A stretch of DNA of 64,000 nucleotides. Source: [Clostridium] fimetarium. Lineage in GTDB: Bacteria > Bacillota > Clostridia > Lachnospirales > Lachnospiraceae. Location of the stretch: the NCBI RefSeq assembly GCF_900111235.1, contig NZ_FOJI01000003.1, positions 248,001 through 312,000 of the forward strand, in the 5' to 3' direction. The position numbers were made by a program, and so were the translations under genes. Each line of letters begins with the position of its first letter. Position 1 is the stretch's first letter. Of the stretch, positions 22,353-30,795 are shown piece by piece. The notes below the pieces were generated by a model that saw nothing but the letters and a program-made list of their open reading frames with translations, did not search any database and was not told where the DNA came from.

Positions 22353-23606
22353 TTATCTATTATTCAAAACTTCTTCTTCGTATTTTTTAATTTCTTCAAA
22401 CCATCCAGCATCTGGGCAAACACCACTTTCATTACAATACTGCGCCCAAATATCTCCCAATGGAAATGTCTTTAGTTCTTCTTGCATCATCATAAGTTCT
22501 GTAAGTCTTTCTTGGTTCTGCATTTCAGTAAAAAGAACATTAGGTGTACATAGAGCATTTAGAAGTGCCTTCTGCCAACTACGGAATCCGATGGTCCATG
22601 CAGCGATTCTATTAATACTTGCATCAAAGAAATCCAATGCCATATATACTCTCTCGAGTCCATTACATCTTACAATCTCTTTTGCCATCTCTTTTGTCTC
22701 ATCATCAAATAATACTACATGATCGCTATCCCAACGAACTGGTCTGGTAATATGTAATGCAATTTCTGGAAAGAAACATAGAAGTGATGGAATTTTATCA
22801 CTAACAAATTCTGTAGGATGATAATGACCATTGTCCATAAGGGGCAGACAGCCATCATGTGTTGCAGCGAAGCTTAATGTGAATTCAGAAGATCCCACGG
22901 TGTATGCCTCAACACCAATTCCAAATACCTTTGACTCAACACATGGCTTCACTAGATTTTTATCATATGGTTCTGATAAAATCTGTTCAATTGAATCCTT
23001 ATATCTTAATCTTGGGCCCATTCTATCTGCTGGAATATCTTTGTACCCGTCACCAGTCCAAATATTCATAATACATGGCACGCCTGTTTCTTTTGCCATG
23101 TACTGCGAGATGCGAATACAGGCTTTTCCGTGCTCAATCCAGAACTTGCGAGTCTTATCGTCAGGGCTTGAAAGGGTAAGACCATCTTTTACTTTATCAT
23201 GTGAAAAAAATGTTGGATTAAAATCAATTCCCATAGATCTTTCTTTGGCAAAATCAACCCATTTTTGAAAATGCTTTGGCTCTAATTTATCTCTATCTAC
23301 ATGCTCGCCTTCTTCAAAAACTGCATAAGAGGCGTGAAGATTCAGTTTCTTTTTACCTGGCATAAGGCTAATCGCCTTGTCTAAATCTTTCATAAGTTCC
23401 TGCACATTGGTCGCTTTTCCTGGGTAGTTGCCAGTCGCTTGTATACCCCCAGTTAATGGGCCTTCATGATCAAATCCTGTTACATCGTCTCCTTGCCAAC
23501 AGTGAATGGATATAGGAATATTTTTAAGTGTTTCTATTGCGGCATCGGTATCTACCCCAAGAGTTGCATATAATTTCTTGGCTGATTGGTATCTTTCTAC
23601 GTTCAT
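22353..23606 (-). CDS. rhaA: L-rhamnose isomerase
   Basis: A 417-residue cytoplasmic metal-dependent isomerase converting L-rhamnose to L-rhamnulose (E. coli RhaA has 419 residues). It has the family segments ISIHCWQGDDVTGF, NLHASYAV, GIDFNPTFFSH and DNGHYHPTEFVSDK, the last containing metal and substrate ligands. The start at 23606 is chosen from AAGGAG seven bases upstream; a longer frame adding 20 residues overlaps rhaB. It lies four bases after the rhaB stop, so the genes are one transcription unit. Confidence 0.96.
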   Translation of the reverse strand: MNVERYQSAKKLYATLGVDTDAAIETLKNIPISIHCWQGDDVTGFDHEGPLTGGIQATGNYPGKATNVQELMKDLDKAISLMPGKKKLNLHASYAVFEEGEHVDRDKLEPKHFQKWVDFAKERSMGIDFNPTFFSHDKVKDGLTLSSPDDKTRKFWIEHGKACIRISQYMAKETGVPCIMNIWTGDGYKDIPADRMGPRLRYKDSIEQILSEPYDKNLVKPCVESKVFGIGVEAYTVGSSEFTLSFAATHDGCLPLMDNGHYHPTEFVSDKIPSLLCFFPEIALHITRPVRWDSDHVVLFDDETKEMAKEIVRCNGLERVYMALDFFDASINRIAAWTIGFRSWQKALLNALCTPNVLFTEMQNQERLTELMMMQEELKTFPLGDIWAQYCNESGVCPDAGWFEEIKKYEEEVLNNR

Positions 23607-23610
23607 TTTA

Positions 23611-25023
23611 TTACTCCTTTTCTGGTTCATTTTTAAATATTTTAATAGGGAAAGATTCGTAAACATAATTTCTTGCTTCAGTGAGATCTTTCAATTCATT
23701 GTTCGCAATCATCTGACTGCAAATATTACCGATTGCTGTTGCCTCTGTAGGCCCCGCATATACGGTTCTTCCTGTCTCTTTTGCAGTCAGCCTATTTAGG
23801 TATTCTGCATTTGAGCCACCTCCCACTATGTGAATGCTATGAAAGATTTTTCCTGTAGCATCTTCAATTTCTTTGATGGCTTCTTTATAACATCTAGCAA
23901 GGCTGTTGTAAATGACTGCAGCAACTTCCGCAATACCCTGTGGAATCTGCTGTTTGGTCTGCCGACATGCCTGTTGCACTTCTTTGGTCATACTTTGTGG
24001 TGCTAAAAATCTGGTGTCATTACAGTCAACGATTGATTCTACTTCGCTTATTGATGCCAATGCGCAGATTTCTGCAAAGTCCAAATTCAAACCGATTTCT
24101 TTTTTTACGGACTGTATCATCCAAAGGCCCATAATATTTTTAAGATATCTAAATCTAAAGTTATATCCACCTTCATTCGTGAAATTATGAAGTCGGCTTT
24201 TATCTGAGCAATTTGCTTCTATTAATTCAGTCCCCATAAGGGACCATGTTCCTGAACTTATATAAATGGTATTCTCTTCATTGGTGGGAACTGCCATAAC
24301 TGCAGATCCTGTATCATGTGTTGCAGGAAGTACCACCTCACAGGAATATCCAATTTCTGATTCCATTTCCGAAGTGAGATTTCCAAGTACCGTTCCTGCC
24401 TGCAAGATTTTAGCAAAAACTTTGTTGGGATATCCCAGTTTTTCAATAAGATGCCAGTCCCAATCCTTGGTCGTAGGGCTTACTAACTGTGTCGTTGTTG
24501 CATTGGTATATTCTGTCGCCATTACACCAGTTAATAGAAAGTGCAAATAGTCAGGAATCATAAGCAATTTTTCCGTTTTTCTAAGAAGCTCTGGTTGTTG
24601 GACTTTTAATGCCATAAGCTGATAGATTGTGTTAAAGATTTGTTTTTGAATACCCGTCCTTTTGTACAACTCTACTTCTGAGATATATTTGTAAACTTCC
24701 TCATCCATTCCTTTGGTTCGATCATCTCTATAGGCAGTTGGATTTTCTAATTTCTGTCCTTCTTTGCCTATTAGAACAAAATCTACACCCCAGGTATCTA
24801 TTCCAACGCTAATAGGGATTTTCCCCAATTCTGCACATTTTTTCATACCAGTTTTAATTTCTTTAAAAAGTCTCTCAATATCCCAGGAAAGTTTTCCTTT
24901 ATAGTTATCCATAGAATTTTCAAAACGATACACTTCTTCAAGAATAATTTTTCCAGATTCCTTAGAAGCCAGAATATGCCTTCCCCCTGATGCTCCAATG
25001 TCAATCGCAAGATAATACTGCAT
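23611..25023 (-). CDS. rhaB: Rhamnulokinase
   Basis: A 470-residue sugar kinase of the FGGY family that phosphorylates L-rhamnulose at O1. The N-terminal phosphate motif is AIDIGASGGRHILA, the substrate region SVGIDTWGVDFVL, and the second ATP site ATHDTGSAVMAVP and VGGGSNAEYLNRLTA. It is the first structural gene of the rha operon, 115 bases downstream of the AraC regulator. AAAGGAA precedes ATG 25023; the longer frame adds six residues without a site. Confidence 0.95.
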   Translation of the reverse strand: MQYYLAIDIGASGGRHILASKESGKIILEEVYRFENSMDNYKGKLSWDIERLFKEIKTGMKKCAELGKIPISVGIDTWGVDFVLIGKEGQKLENPTAYRDDRTKGMDEEVYKYISEVELYKRTGIQKQIFNTIYQLMALKVQQPELLRKTEKLLMIPDYLHFLLTGVMATEYTNATTTQLVSPTTKDWDWHLIEKLGYPNKVFAKILQAGTVLGNLTSEMESEIGYSCEVVLPATHDTGSAVMAVPTNEENTIYISSGTWSLMGTELIEANCSDKSRLHNFTNEGGYNFRFRYLKNIMGLWMIQSVKKEIGLNLDFAEICALASISEVESIVDCNDTRFLAPQSMTKEVQQACRQTKQQIPQGIAEVAAVIYNSLARCYKEAIKEIEDATGKIFHSIHIVGGGSNAEYLNRLTAKETGRTVYAGPTEATAIGNICSQMIANNELKDLTEARNYVYESFPIKIFKNEPEKE

Positions 25024-25080
25024 TATAAATTCCTTTCGCATTTGTCTTTGTAATAAAATAATACCATTTTAAAAACAACA

Positions 25081-25119
25081 AAAAAAGACGACTTTTGTTT
25101 AAAAAAGTGTCCTTTTTTG
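25081..25119 (-). promoter_or_regulatory. AT-rich dyad between the AraC gene and rhaB (operator or terminator)
   Basis: An imperfect dyad (AAAAAAG, ACTTTT, then AAAAGT, CTTTTTT) spans this interval. On the minus strand it ends in TCTTTTTTTG, so it could terminate the regulator transcript. It also sits where the rha promoter and AraC operator must lie, 60 bases before rhaB. I see no clear -10/-35 pair. Confidence 0.4.
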
Positions 25120-25138
25120 CCATTTGAAAACATTCGGT

Positions 25139-26104
25139 TTAATGATGTGTTCTAAGTCTATACTTTCTAGGCGTTTCACCATATTTTTTTTGAAAAATCC
25201 TATGAAAATAACTAAGATTTTCATAACCAACAGCCATACCAATATCCATAACCGACATCTTGGTATGTTGCAAAAGATAAACGGCCTGACTCAATCGTTT
25301 CTCCTGAATCAACTCAATATAGGTCTTTCCTGTTCTTTTTTTAATTTCTTTCGATAGCCAAAAAAGATTGTAATGAAGGGACTGGGCAAGTTCAGATAAC
25401 TCCCCATCCCTATAATGCTCTTCCACATAACGTAGTACTGATAACACCAATTTCTGTTCTTCAACCGTTTTATTAATCTCAACTCGATCTAAATGGTTCA
25501 TAAGCTGTAAAAATAGCAATCCCATTGTTACCTGGTTGATACTCCTGTTGTTGGGCTGTTTATTCATAATTGTCCAGATTAAGTTTTCCACTAGATTCTG
25601 GATAGGCAGAATATCCGCCACCTTAAAATGTAAAAATGACGAAGATTCCTTCTCACCTCTAAGACAGTCAATTACAAAATTTCTCACAAGATTTTCTTCT
25701 TCTCCCATCATTTTTAAAGCATAGTCAAAAAACTCTGGCAAAACAATAAAATTCACGGCGATATCATCTATTCCGGCAGGCGAAATCTCCTGCACAGCTT
25801 TCTGGTTCAAAAACATTAATTCTCCCTGAAGTAATTCTATCGATACACCATCTATTTTGTGATGGGTACTTCCGCAATACATATAAATCACTTCTATATA
25901 ATTATGGGTATGGGCTGGAAAATGAATAAAGCGCGTGTGGGGACGTACCTGAATCAGTTTTCCTGCATCCAATAGTTTCGTTGCATCAACTTCGGATTGT
26001 TTATATGTCATATAAAGATTCTTTTCTATTTCCGTACCACCGTTTAGGATGTGTGTTTCTTCTTCAGTAATTTTTTTTAATTCGTTGTAAATTGCTTCAA
26101 CCAT
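25139..26104 (-). CDS. AraC family regulator, probable rhamnose operon activator
   Basis: A 321-residue one-component regulator. The N-terminal half has a cupin-like ligand-binding region (about 55-120, with PHTRFIHFPAHTHNYIEVIYMY). The C-terminal HTH pair spans about 215-318, with LAQSLHYNLFWLSKEIKKRTG and IGMAVGYENLSYFHRIFQKKYG. Its position directly upstream of rhaBAD-fucO on the same strand makes it the likely rhamnose-responsive activator, similar in logic to RhaS/RhaR. AGGTG precedes ATG 26104. Ligand not proven. Confidence 0.88.
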   Translation of the reverse strand: MVEAIYNELKKITEEETHILNGGTEIEKNLYMTYKQSEVDATKLLDAGKLIQVRPHTRFIHFPAHTHNYIEVIYMYCGSTHHKIDGVSIELLQGELMFLNQKAVQEISPAGIDDIAVNFIVLPEFFDYALKMMGEEENLVRNFVIDCLRGEKESSSFLHFKVADILPIQNLVENLIWTIMNKQPNNRSINQVTMGLLFLQLMNHLDRVEINKTVEEQKLVLSVLRYVEEHYRDGELSELAQSLHYNLFWLSKEIKKRTGKTYIELIQEKRLSQAVYLLQHTKMSVMDIGMAVGYENLSYFHRIFQKKYGETPRKYRLRTHH

Positions 26105-26147
26105 ATTACACCTACCTTACCCAAAATGTAGTAACTCTACTATGGAA

Positions 26148-26176
26148 ATTATAACAGTTTTCTGACTATAAGGAAA
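26148..26176 (-). promoter_or_regulatory. Promoter of the rha AraC regulator
   Basis: On the minus strand TGT-TATAAT (extended -10, TATAAT at 26153-26148) is 17 bases from TTTCCT (26176-26171), a weak -35. Two copies of AGGTTTC spaced 29 bases apart (26179-26173 and 26208-26202) overlap or lie upstream of the -35 and may be half-sites for an activator. Confidence 0.45.
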
Positions 26177-26262
26177 CCTCATATAGCAAATATTATAAAG
26201 AGAAACCTGTTATTATCGTTAGTCATTTGGGCAAATGAAAAGTTTTTTATGTCGGTTGTGAT

Positions 26263-29200
26263 TTAATTTTGACGTGTATCTTCCTCAATAGCATGAACAT
26301 ATAAATTGCTTTGCATATGACTTGACTCTAATAATAAAGCTTCACAAAAATACTTTTGAGCGATTTCAGTATTTCCAAGGCCTAAATTTCCAAGTGCCAT
26401 TAAATAATTGCAATGTGCTTCATTTTTTCTCGTATAATCAAGATCAAATATTAGGAAATCTGGAAGTGATACCGCAAAATACTCAGCCTTCATTTGATCA
26501 CAAAAATGTTTCTCTCCATAATCAATTAGCTTGTAAAATCTAGCATTCGCGGCCTCCACATCATTCAATTTGAGTTTTGCTAATCCTTGAAATAAAATAG
26601 AATCTGCTGGTTGATCGTTATAATACATCATTCCTGCTGGTTTATCATCACCTAGCGTGGCAAGCGAATAGCACTCAGTTGCAGTGGTAGTGTTCTCAAG
26701 TTTTTCATTGACTATTCCCAATAAATAATATATTTGATTATCCTTTGTTCCTTCCAACTTCCCCTCCCCAAGATTTGGGGGATATATCAATGCGCTTTCC
26801 AACAATGTCTTTGCGTTATTCCAATCTCTATTTTTCATTTTCTTCTTAGCAATTTCTGTTAGTGCGATCGTATATTGTGTCGTTATTTTCCCTTCGCCAC
26901 CCTCCCACGGATGAAATTTACGTGATTCAATCAACGCAAGTGCATTTTCATGTGCAAACACCATATTTTTCAAAGTAACATATTCTATAAACAAGTCATC
27001 TCTACTTTGGACCAGATCCATATGCGCTTCAAATTTATCTAATCTATCTTCATAACTCATCTCAAGTTTTTTATATAATTGATCAAGCTCCAAAAACACT
27101 CTGGCATCTGTTGAATCAATGGAAAATGCTTTCTCCATTTCTAGTTTTGCCAGCTTGCCATCCTGTTGTTTATTAAAATAGGCGAGTGACAAATTACGAT
27201 GTACTGTCGGGAATAGATCATTTAAGTCTCTAGATTGTTCCCATAACTTTATTGCTCTATCAAATTGAAGTTTGTCATAGAATAGGTCACCTAAATAATA
27301 ATATGCATATGCACCCTTCGGATTTTGCATAATCGCATACTCTAATACTGCTATATCTTCCATTTTATTTGGGAAACAATAGAAAGAACACATTGTTTCT
27401 GCTTTTTCTAAAGCAGAAGTTGCTTCTTCTTTTTTTCCTAAACAACCTAAATAATAGGCTCTATAGTAAGCTATCATTGGTTTGTCCTGATTACATATTT
27501 TCAATAATTCAATCGCTTCTTCATAACCACCCATTTCAGCGTAATCTCTCGCACACATCAAATAATTTTCATAGAATCTTCTCATAAGCTTTTCCATCAT
27601 CATAATTGTATTGTTTTGTGCATTTCTGTATTCATTTACTAATATAGTACTTAATTCGAAATGAGAAACATAATCAAAAGGATCCAAATCTAGACTTTCC
27701 AAAATATATGCTTTAGCCGTCTTTTCATATCCTAATTTTCTTAAAACATATGCTTTTAATCCCCTGGCTTTTACATTATGTGCATTCTTTACCAGACCTT
27801 TTTCAATGTGTTCCAATGCCAACTCGTACTCACACCGTTGCGCATCGATCGCAGCAAGATAATAAAACGACATTTCTTGTTCCTCATTTGACCAAGTTGC
27901 TTTATAAAAAGCATCATATGCTTCTTCGTTTTTCTTCTGATAAAACAAGCAAAGTCCCAAATTATAATAAGTCTCACCGTCATATGGATTGGGATTTCGT
28001 TTTATCAACCTTTCTAATGCTTTTTTAAAATATTTTTCTGAATCTGTTAAGTTTCCCCTACGCATAAGCAATACACCATATGCATTATTGATTCTAATAT
28101 CTTTGGCATCTCTTTTTAATCCTTCAAGATAATAGGGATCTGGTAAGTACGTTGCATGACGATATTGTTCAATATGAAGGCCCGCTAAATAAAGCTCTTC
28201 ATTTGTCATAATTTCCTCTGGTTCTTTTACAGCTTCAGCTGGTTTTGGCATTTTATCAATATTTGTTTTTTTCTTCGGTTTATAAGATACCAGAACTTTT
28301 TCTCCATCCTTGATTTCTACCTGGATTTCTGACTCATCACAAGATGGCTCGAATATTTCTTTCTCGAAAATATCATAAGGAGATAATTTTTGTATTTCAT
28401 CAAAAATAACTATTCCATGATTTTTTACAATAATCTGTGCACGCTCATAAACTGCAGTTGCATACACACATACATATATTTTTTCATTATCAACCGTTAA
28501 ATTTACAGCCGCATCTATTGTTGCATTTTTCACCTGACCAACCGCTTTATATGGCATAAAATACTGTGTAAATGTTTTCTCCTCAAATGGTTTTAGCCAT
28601 GAAAAATCTGGTTGATTGTCGGTAAATACCCCTGTCATCAGCTCAATGTAGGGACCATCCTCGTCCGTTAAATTGCGATCCCATGCCTTGCCAAAATCTC
28701 CACAGCCCCATGTCCATTGTTTTTTCCCTGGGCAGATATGATGATCAGCGACATGTAAAATACCTGCCGCTTTTTGATAATCATAACCGCCGACAAAATT
28801 ATAATCCGACTTTTCTGCCATATAGGAAGTTGGAACTGGAATATTTTTATAACGAGAAATATCTACTCCCCTACTATAATCCTTTTTATAATAGATACCG
28901 GTCGCTATTGGGAATCTTGATACATCTCGTTTTCCATGATCCATCACCGCATGAACATCTGGTGGGAAAATTGACTGCGTATAATCATTTACTGATACTG
29001 CTGGATTTGCCCACCACAAAAAAGTTTGTGGTAACGCAGTTCTATTATAAAGTTGCCCTGTTATTTCTATGTACGCTTTATCTGAATAGAGCGTAATTTT
29101 AGCCATCCCTTTTGTTCCATTCATTTGATCCACGTCATTAATCAATACGGATTTACTACCGTCTTTATTTTCTACTGTCATATAATCTACTGGCATAAAT

Positions 29201-29580
29201 GTCGTAGGTCTATGATGTTGTGGCCAATTAAATTCAATGCCTCCTGATATCCAAGGACCCGTTAAGCCGACTAATGCGGGTTTAATTACATGATTATAAT
29301 ATACAAAATCATAACCATTCGTTTTATCATAAGCCCTTTGAATTCTTCCGCCCAGTTCTGGCAAAATCATCACTTTCAAATACTCATTTTCCAAGTATAC
29401 AGCCTTATATGTTTTATCAACTTTCGTATCAGAAATCGTGTCAATTGTTGGATAAGGATATATTTTTCCGCTACTACCTTGGTATACTCTTTTTTCCAAG
29501 AACATCGGGTTCTTATCTGGCTTTCCTATTTCATACGTTGGAATTACTACTTCCTCTTCCCATACTCTTGTATCATGCAT
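26263..29580 (-). CDS. DUF5107 protein with C-terminal TPR repeats
   Basis: A 1105-residue cytoplasmic protein. Residues about 1-440 form the DUF5107 domain; segments ILPELGGRIQRAYDKTNGYDFVYYN and WISGGIEFNWPQHHRP resemble the mutarotase-like beta-sandwich seen in aldose epimerases. A charged linker (about 440-475) leads to a long array of tetratricopeptide repeats (about 490-1095), for example NAYGVLLMRRGNLTDSEKYF and YYNLGLCLFYQKKNEEAYDAF. DUF5107-TPR proteins recur in glycan-degradation loci, but I know of no confirmed activity; carbohydrate binding or hydrolysis by the N-terminal part with protein contacts through the TPRs is inference. GGGAGGA precedes ATG 29580. It stands alone between the rha AraC gene and its own divergent AraC regulator. 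Confidence 0.8.
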   Translation of the reverse strand: MHDTRVWEEEVVIPTYEIGKPDKNPMFLEKRVYQGSSGKIYPYPTIDTISDTKVDKTYKAVYLENEYLKVMILPELGGRIQRAYDKTNGYDFVYYNHVIKPALVGLTGPWISGGIEFNWPQHHRPTTFMPVDYMTVENKDGSKSVLINDVDQMNGTKGMAKITLYSDKAYIEITGQLYNRTALPQTFLWWANPAVSVNDYTQSIFPPDVHAVMDHGKRDVSRFPIATGIYYKKDYSRGVDISRYKNIPVPTSYMAEKSDYNFVGGYDYQKAAGILHVADHHICPGKKQWTWGCGDFGKAWDRNLTDEDGPYIELMTGVFTDNQPDFSWLKPFEEKTFTQYFMPYKAVGQVKNATIDAAVNLTVDNEKIYVCVYATAVYERAQIIVKNHGIVIFDEIQKLSPYDIFEKEIFEPSCDESEIQVEIKDGEKVLVSYKPKKKTNIDKMPKPAEAVKEPEEIMTNEELYLAGLHIEQYRHATYLPDPYYLEGLKRDAKDIRINNAYGVLLMRRGNLTDSEKYFKKALERLIKRNPNPYDGETYYNLGLCLFYQKKNEEAYDAFYKATWSNEEQEMSFYYLAAIDAQRCEYELALEHIEKGLVKNAHNVKARGLKAYVLRKLGYEKTAKAYILESLDLDPFDYVSHFELSTILVNEYRNAQNNTIMMMEKLMRRFYENYLMCARDYAEMGGYEEAIELLKICNQDKPMIAYYRAYYLGCLGKKEEATSALEKAETMCSFYCFPNKMEDIAVLEYAIMQNPKGAYAYYYLGDLFYDKLQFDRAIKLWEQSRDLNDLFPTVHRNLSLAYFNKQQDGKLAKLEMEKAFSIDSTDARVFLELDQLYKKLEMSYEDRLDKFEAHMDLVQSRDDLFIEYVTLKNMVFAHENALALIESRKFHPWEGGEGKITTQYTIALTEIAKKKMKNRDWNNAKTLLESALIYPPNLGEGKLEGTKDNQIYYLLGIVNEKLENTTTATECYSLATLGDDKPAGMMYYNDQPADSILFQGLAKLKLNDVEAANARFYKLIDYGEKHFCDQMKAEYFAVSLPDFLIFDLDYTRKNEAHCNYLMALGNLGLGNTEIAQKYFCEALLLESSHMQSNLYVHAIEEDTRQN

Positions 29581-29697
29581 TTTGCTTTCCTCCCGAATCA
29601 TACTTTTCAAGTTTGTACCTCAGTCGCAAATCATATCGTAAACAAGAATGCTTGCACTCTTGCATGTGAATCGAAAATTCGCATTATTCATACTTGT

Positions 29698-29733
29698 GTC
29701 TATCATGAATAGTCTATCATCTGTTCTTAACAA
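29698..29733 (-). promoter_or_regulatory. Probable promoter and repeated operator of the DUF5107 gene
   Basis: On the minus strand TTGTTA (29733-29728) and TATTCA (29711-29706) are 16 bases apart. A direct repeat GTCTATCAT occurs at 29698-29706 and 29712-29720, 14 bases apart, covering the -10 and spacer. This arrangement suggests regulator binding on the promoter. Confidence 0.4.
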
Positions 29734-29756
29734 AATCATTCATTATAATTGTCTGA

Positions 29757-29844
29757 TAATTTCAAATTATTGCTTTATTATATTACATCTTTTATTGACG
29801 TTACCTATATAGTTTAGTATAATAATTTCAAATAACTGCGTTAT
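29757..29844. promoter_or_regulatory. Direct repeat in the divergent AraC/DUF5107 region, candidate operator pair
   Basis: TAATTTCAAATTATTGCTTTAT at 29757-29778 and TAATTTCAAATAACTGCGTTAT at 29823-29844 agree at 19 of 22 positions and are 66 bases apart. The second copy begins at the -10 box of the AraC promoter. AraC-family proteins typically bind such direct repeats. Confidence 0.45.
29795..29823 (+). promoter_or_regulatory. Promoter of the AraC gene at 29897
   Basis: TTGACG (29795-29800) and TATAAT (29818-29823) are exactly 17 bases apart, an almost perfect vegetative promoter. The start codon is 73 bases further on, preceded by AAAGGGG. Confidence 0.8.
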
Positions 29845-29896
29845 ATTATGAAATAGCACATTATGAAAGAGGTTATATTATGAAAGGGGTATCCTT

Positions 29897-30745
29897 ATGA
29901 AATCTACTGAGAAAAATGTTTTGAATACATCCGACTTTTTTACTTATGAACCCAGTTTACAAGCAAGGACCTGCTTTTTCTATCCAGTTGTTACTGGACA
30001 TTTTATATATGAAGCAGGCTATTGTCAGCAGCGCTCTTCTTATGACAGTTTTTTGTTGATGGCTATACAAAAGGGTCAACTAATTATAGAAACGAATGGA
30101 ATATCCTACCCTGTTCATGAAGGTCAAATTGTACTCATTGATTGCTATGCACCTCATTCATACAAAAGTTTTACAGGTTGGGAATCTCTGTGGCTTCATT
30201 TTGATGGAATATCATCCCGTAATTATTATGAAATGATTATAGGTAATAATGGCCCTGTTATTTCATTACCTGATTCCTATTCATTCACTCGTAAACTAAA
30301 CACCATTTATCATTCCTTTCGAGATAACATTTCTATAAAAGAGCCACTTATTTCTAAATATATCAATGATATCTTAACAGAATTATTATTAGTAAATTCA
30401 AGCAATTCCAGACTTCCGAATTACACCTCTTTGATTGAAGATGTAATTAGCTATATCACAGATCACCTCAGCGATGATTTATCCATTGAAACATTGTCTT
30501 CCTATGCACATTTAAGTACCTATTACTTTATTCGTATTTTCAAAAAAGAAACTGGATTAACCCCACACGAATATATTACAAATGCTCGTATCAGCTCTGC
30601 TAAATATTTACTTACCACCACTCAACTTTCTATTTCAGAAATAAGCGATAAGCTTGGATTCTCCTGTAGTAGTGCGTTTTGTACCGTATTTAAAGGAAAA
30701 ACGGGTAGCACGCCAAATTCATACCGCACTACCCCTGTTATATAA
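29897..30745 (+). CDS. AraC family transcriptional regulator
   Basis: A 282-residue regulator. The N-terminal cupin-like region (about 30-150) contains VHEGQIVLIDCYAPHSYKSF and WLHFDGIS, typical of the AraC arabinose-binding type. The HTH pair spans about 178-280 (LSSYAHLSTYYFIRIFKKETG and ISDKLGFSCSSAFCTVFKGKTG). It diverges from the DUF5107 gene and faces the GH35/GH2 operon, so it may control either. A terminator follows its stop. Confidence 0.88.
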   Translation: MKSTEKNVLNTSDFFTYEPSLQARTCFFYPVVTGHFIYEAGYCQQRSSYDSFLLMAIQKGQLIIETNGISYPVHEGQIVLIDCYAPHSYKSFTGWESLWLHFDGISSRNYYEMIIGNNGPVISLPDSYSFTRKLNTIYHSFRDNISIKEPLISKYINDILTELLLVNSSNSRLPNYTSLIEDVISYITDHLSDDLSIETLSSYAHLSTYYFIRIFKKETGLTPHEYITNARISSAKYLLTTTQLSISEISDKLGFSCSSAFCTVFKGKTGSTPNSYRTTPVI

Positions 30746-30757
30746 TTCATTATCCTG

Positions 30758-30793
30758 TAAGGTTCTAATGGTATCTGACCTTAGATTTTTTTT
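30758..30793 (+). terminator. Intrinsic terminator after the AraC gene
   Basis: TAAGGT (30758-30763) and ACCTTA (30778-30783) form a stem with a 14-base loop, followed by GATTTTTTTT. It lies between convergent genes, three bases before the GH35 stop codon. Confidence 0.7.
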
Positions 30794-30795
30794 CC

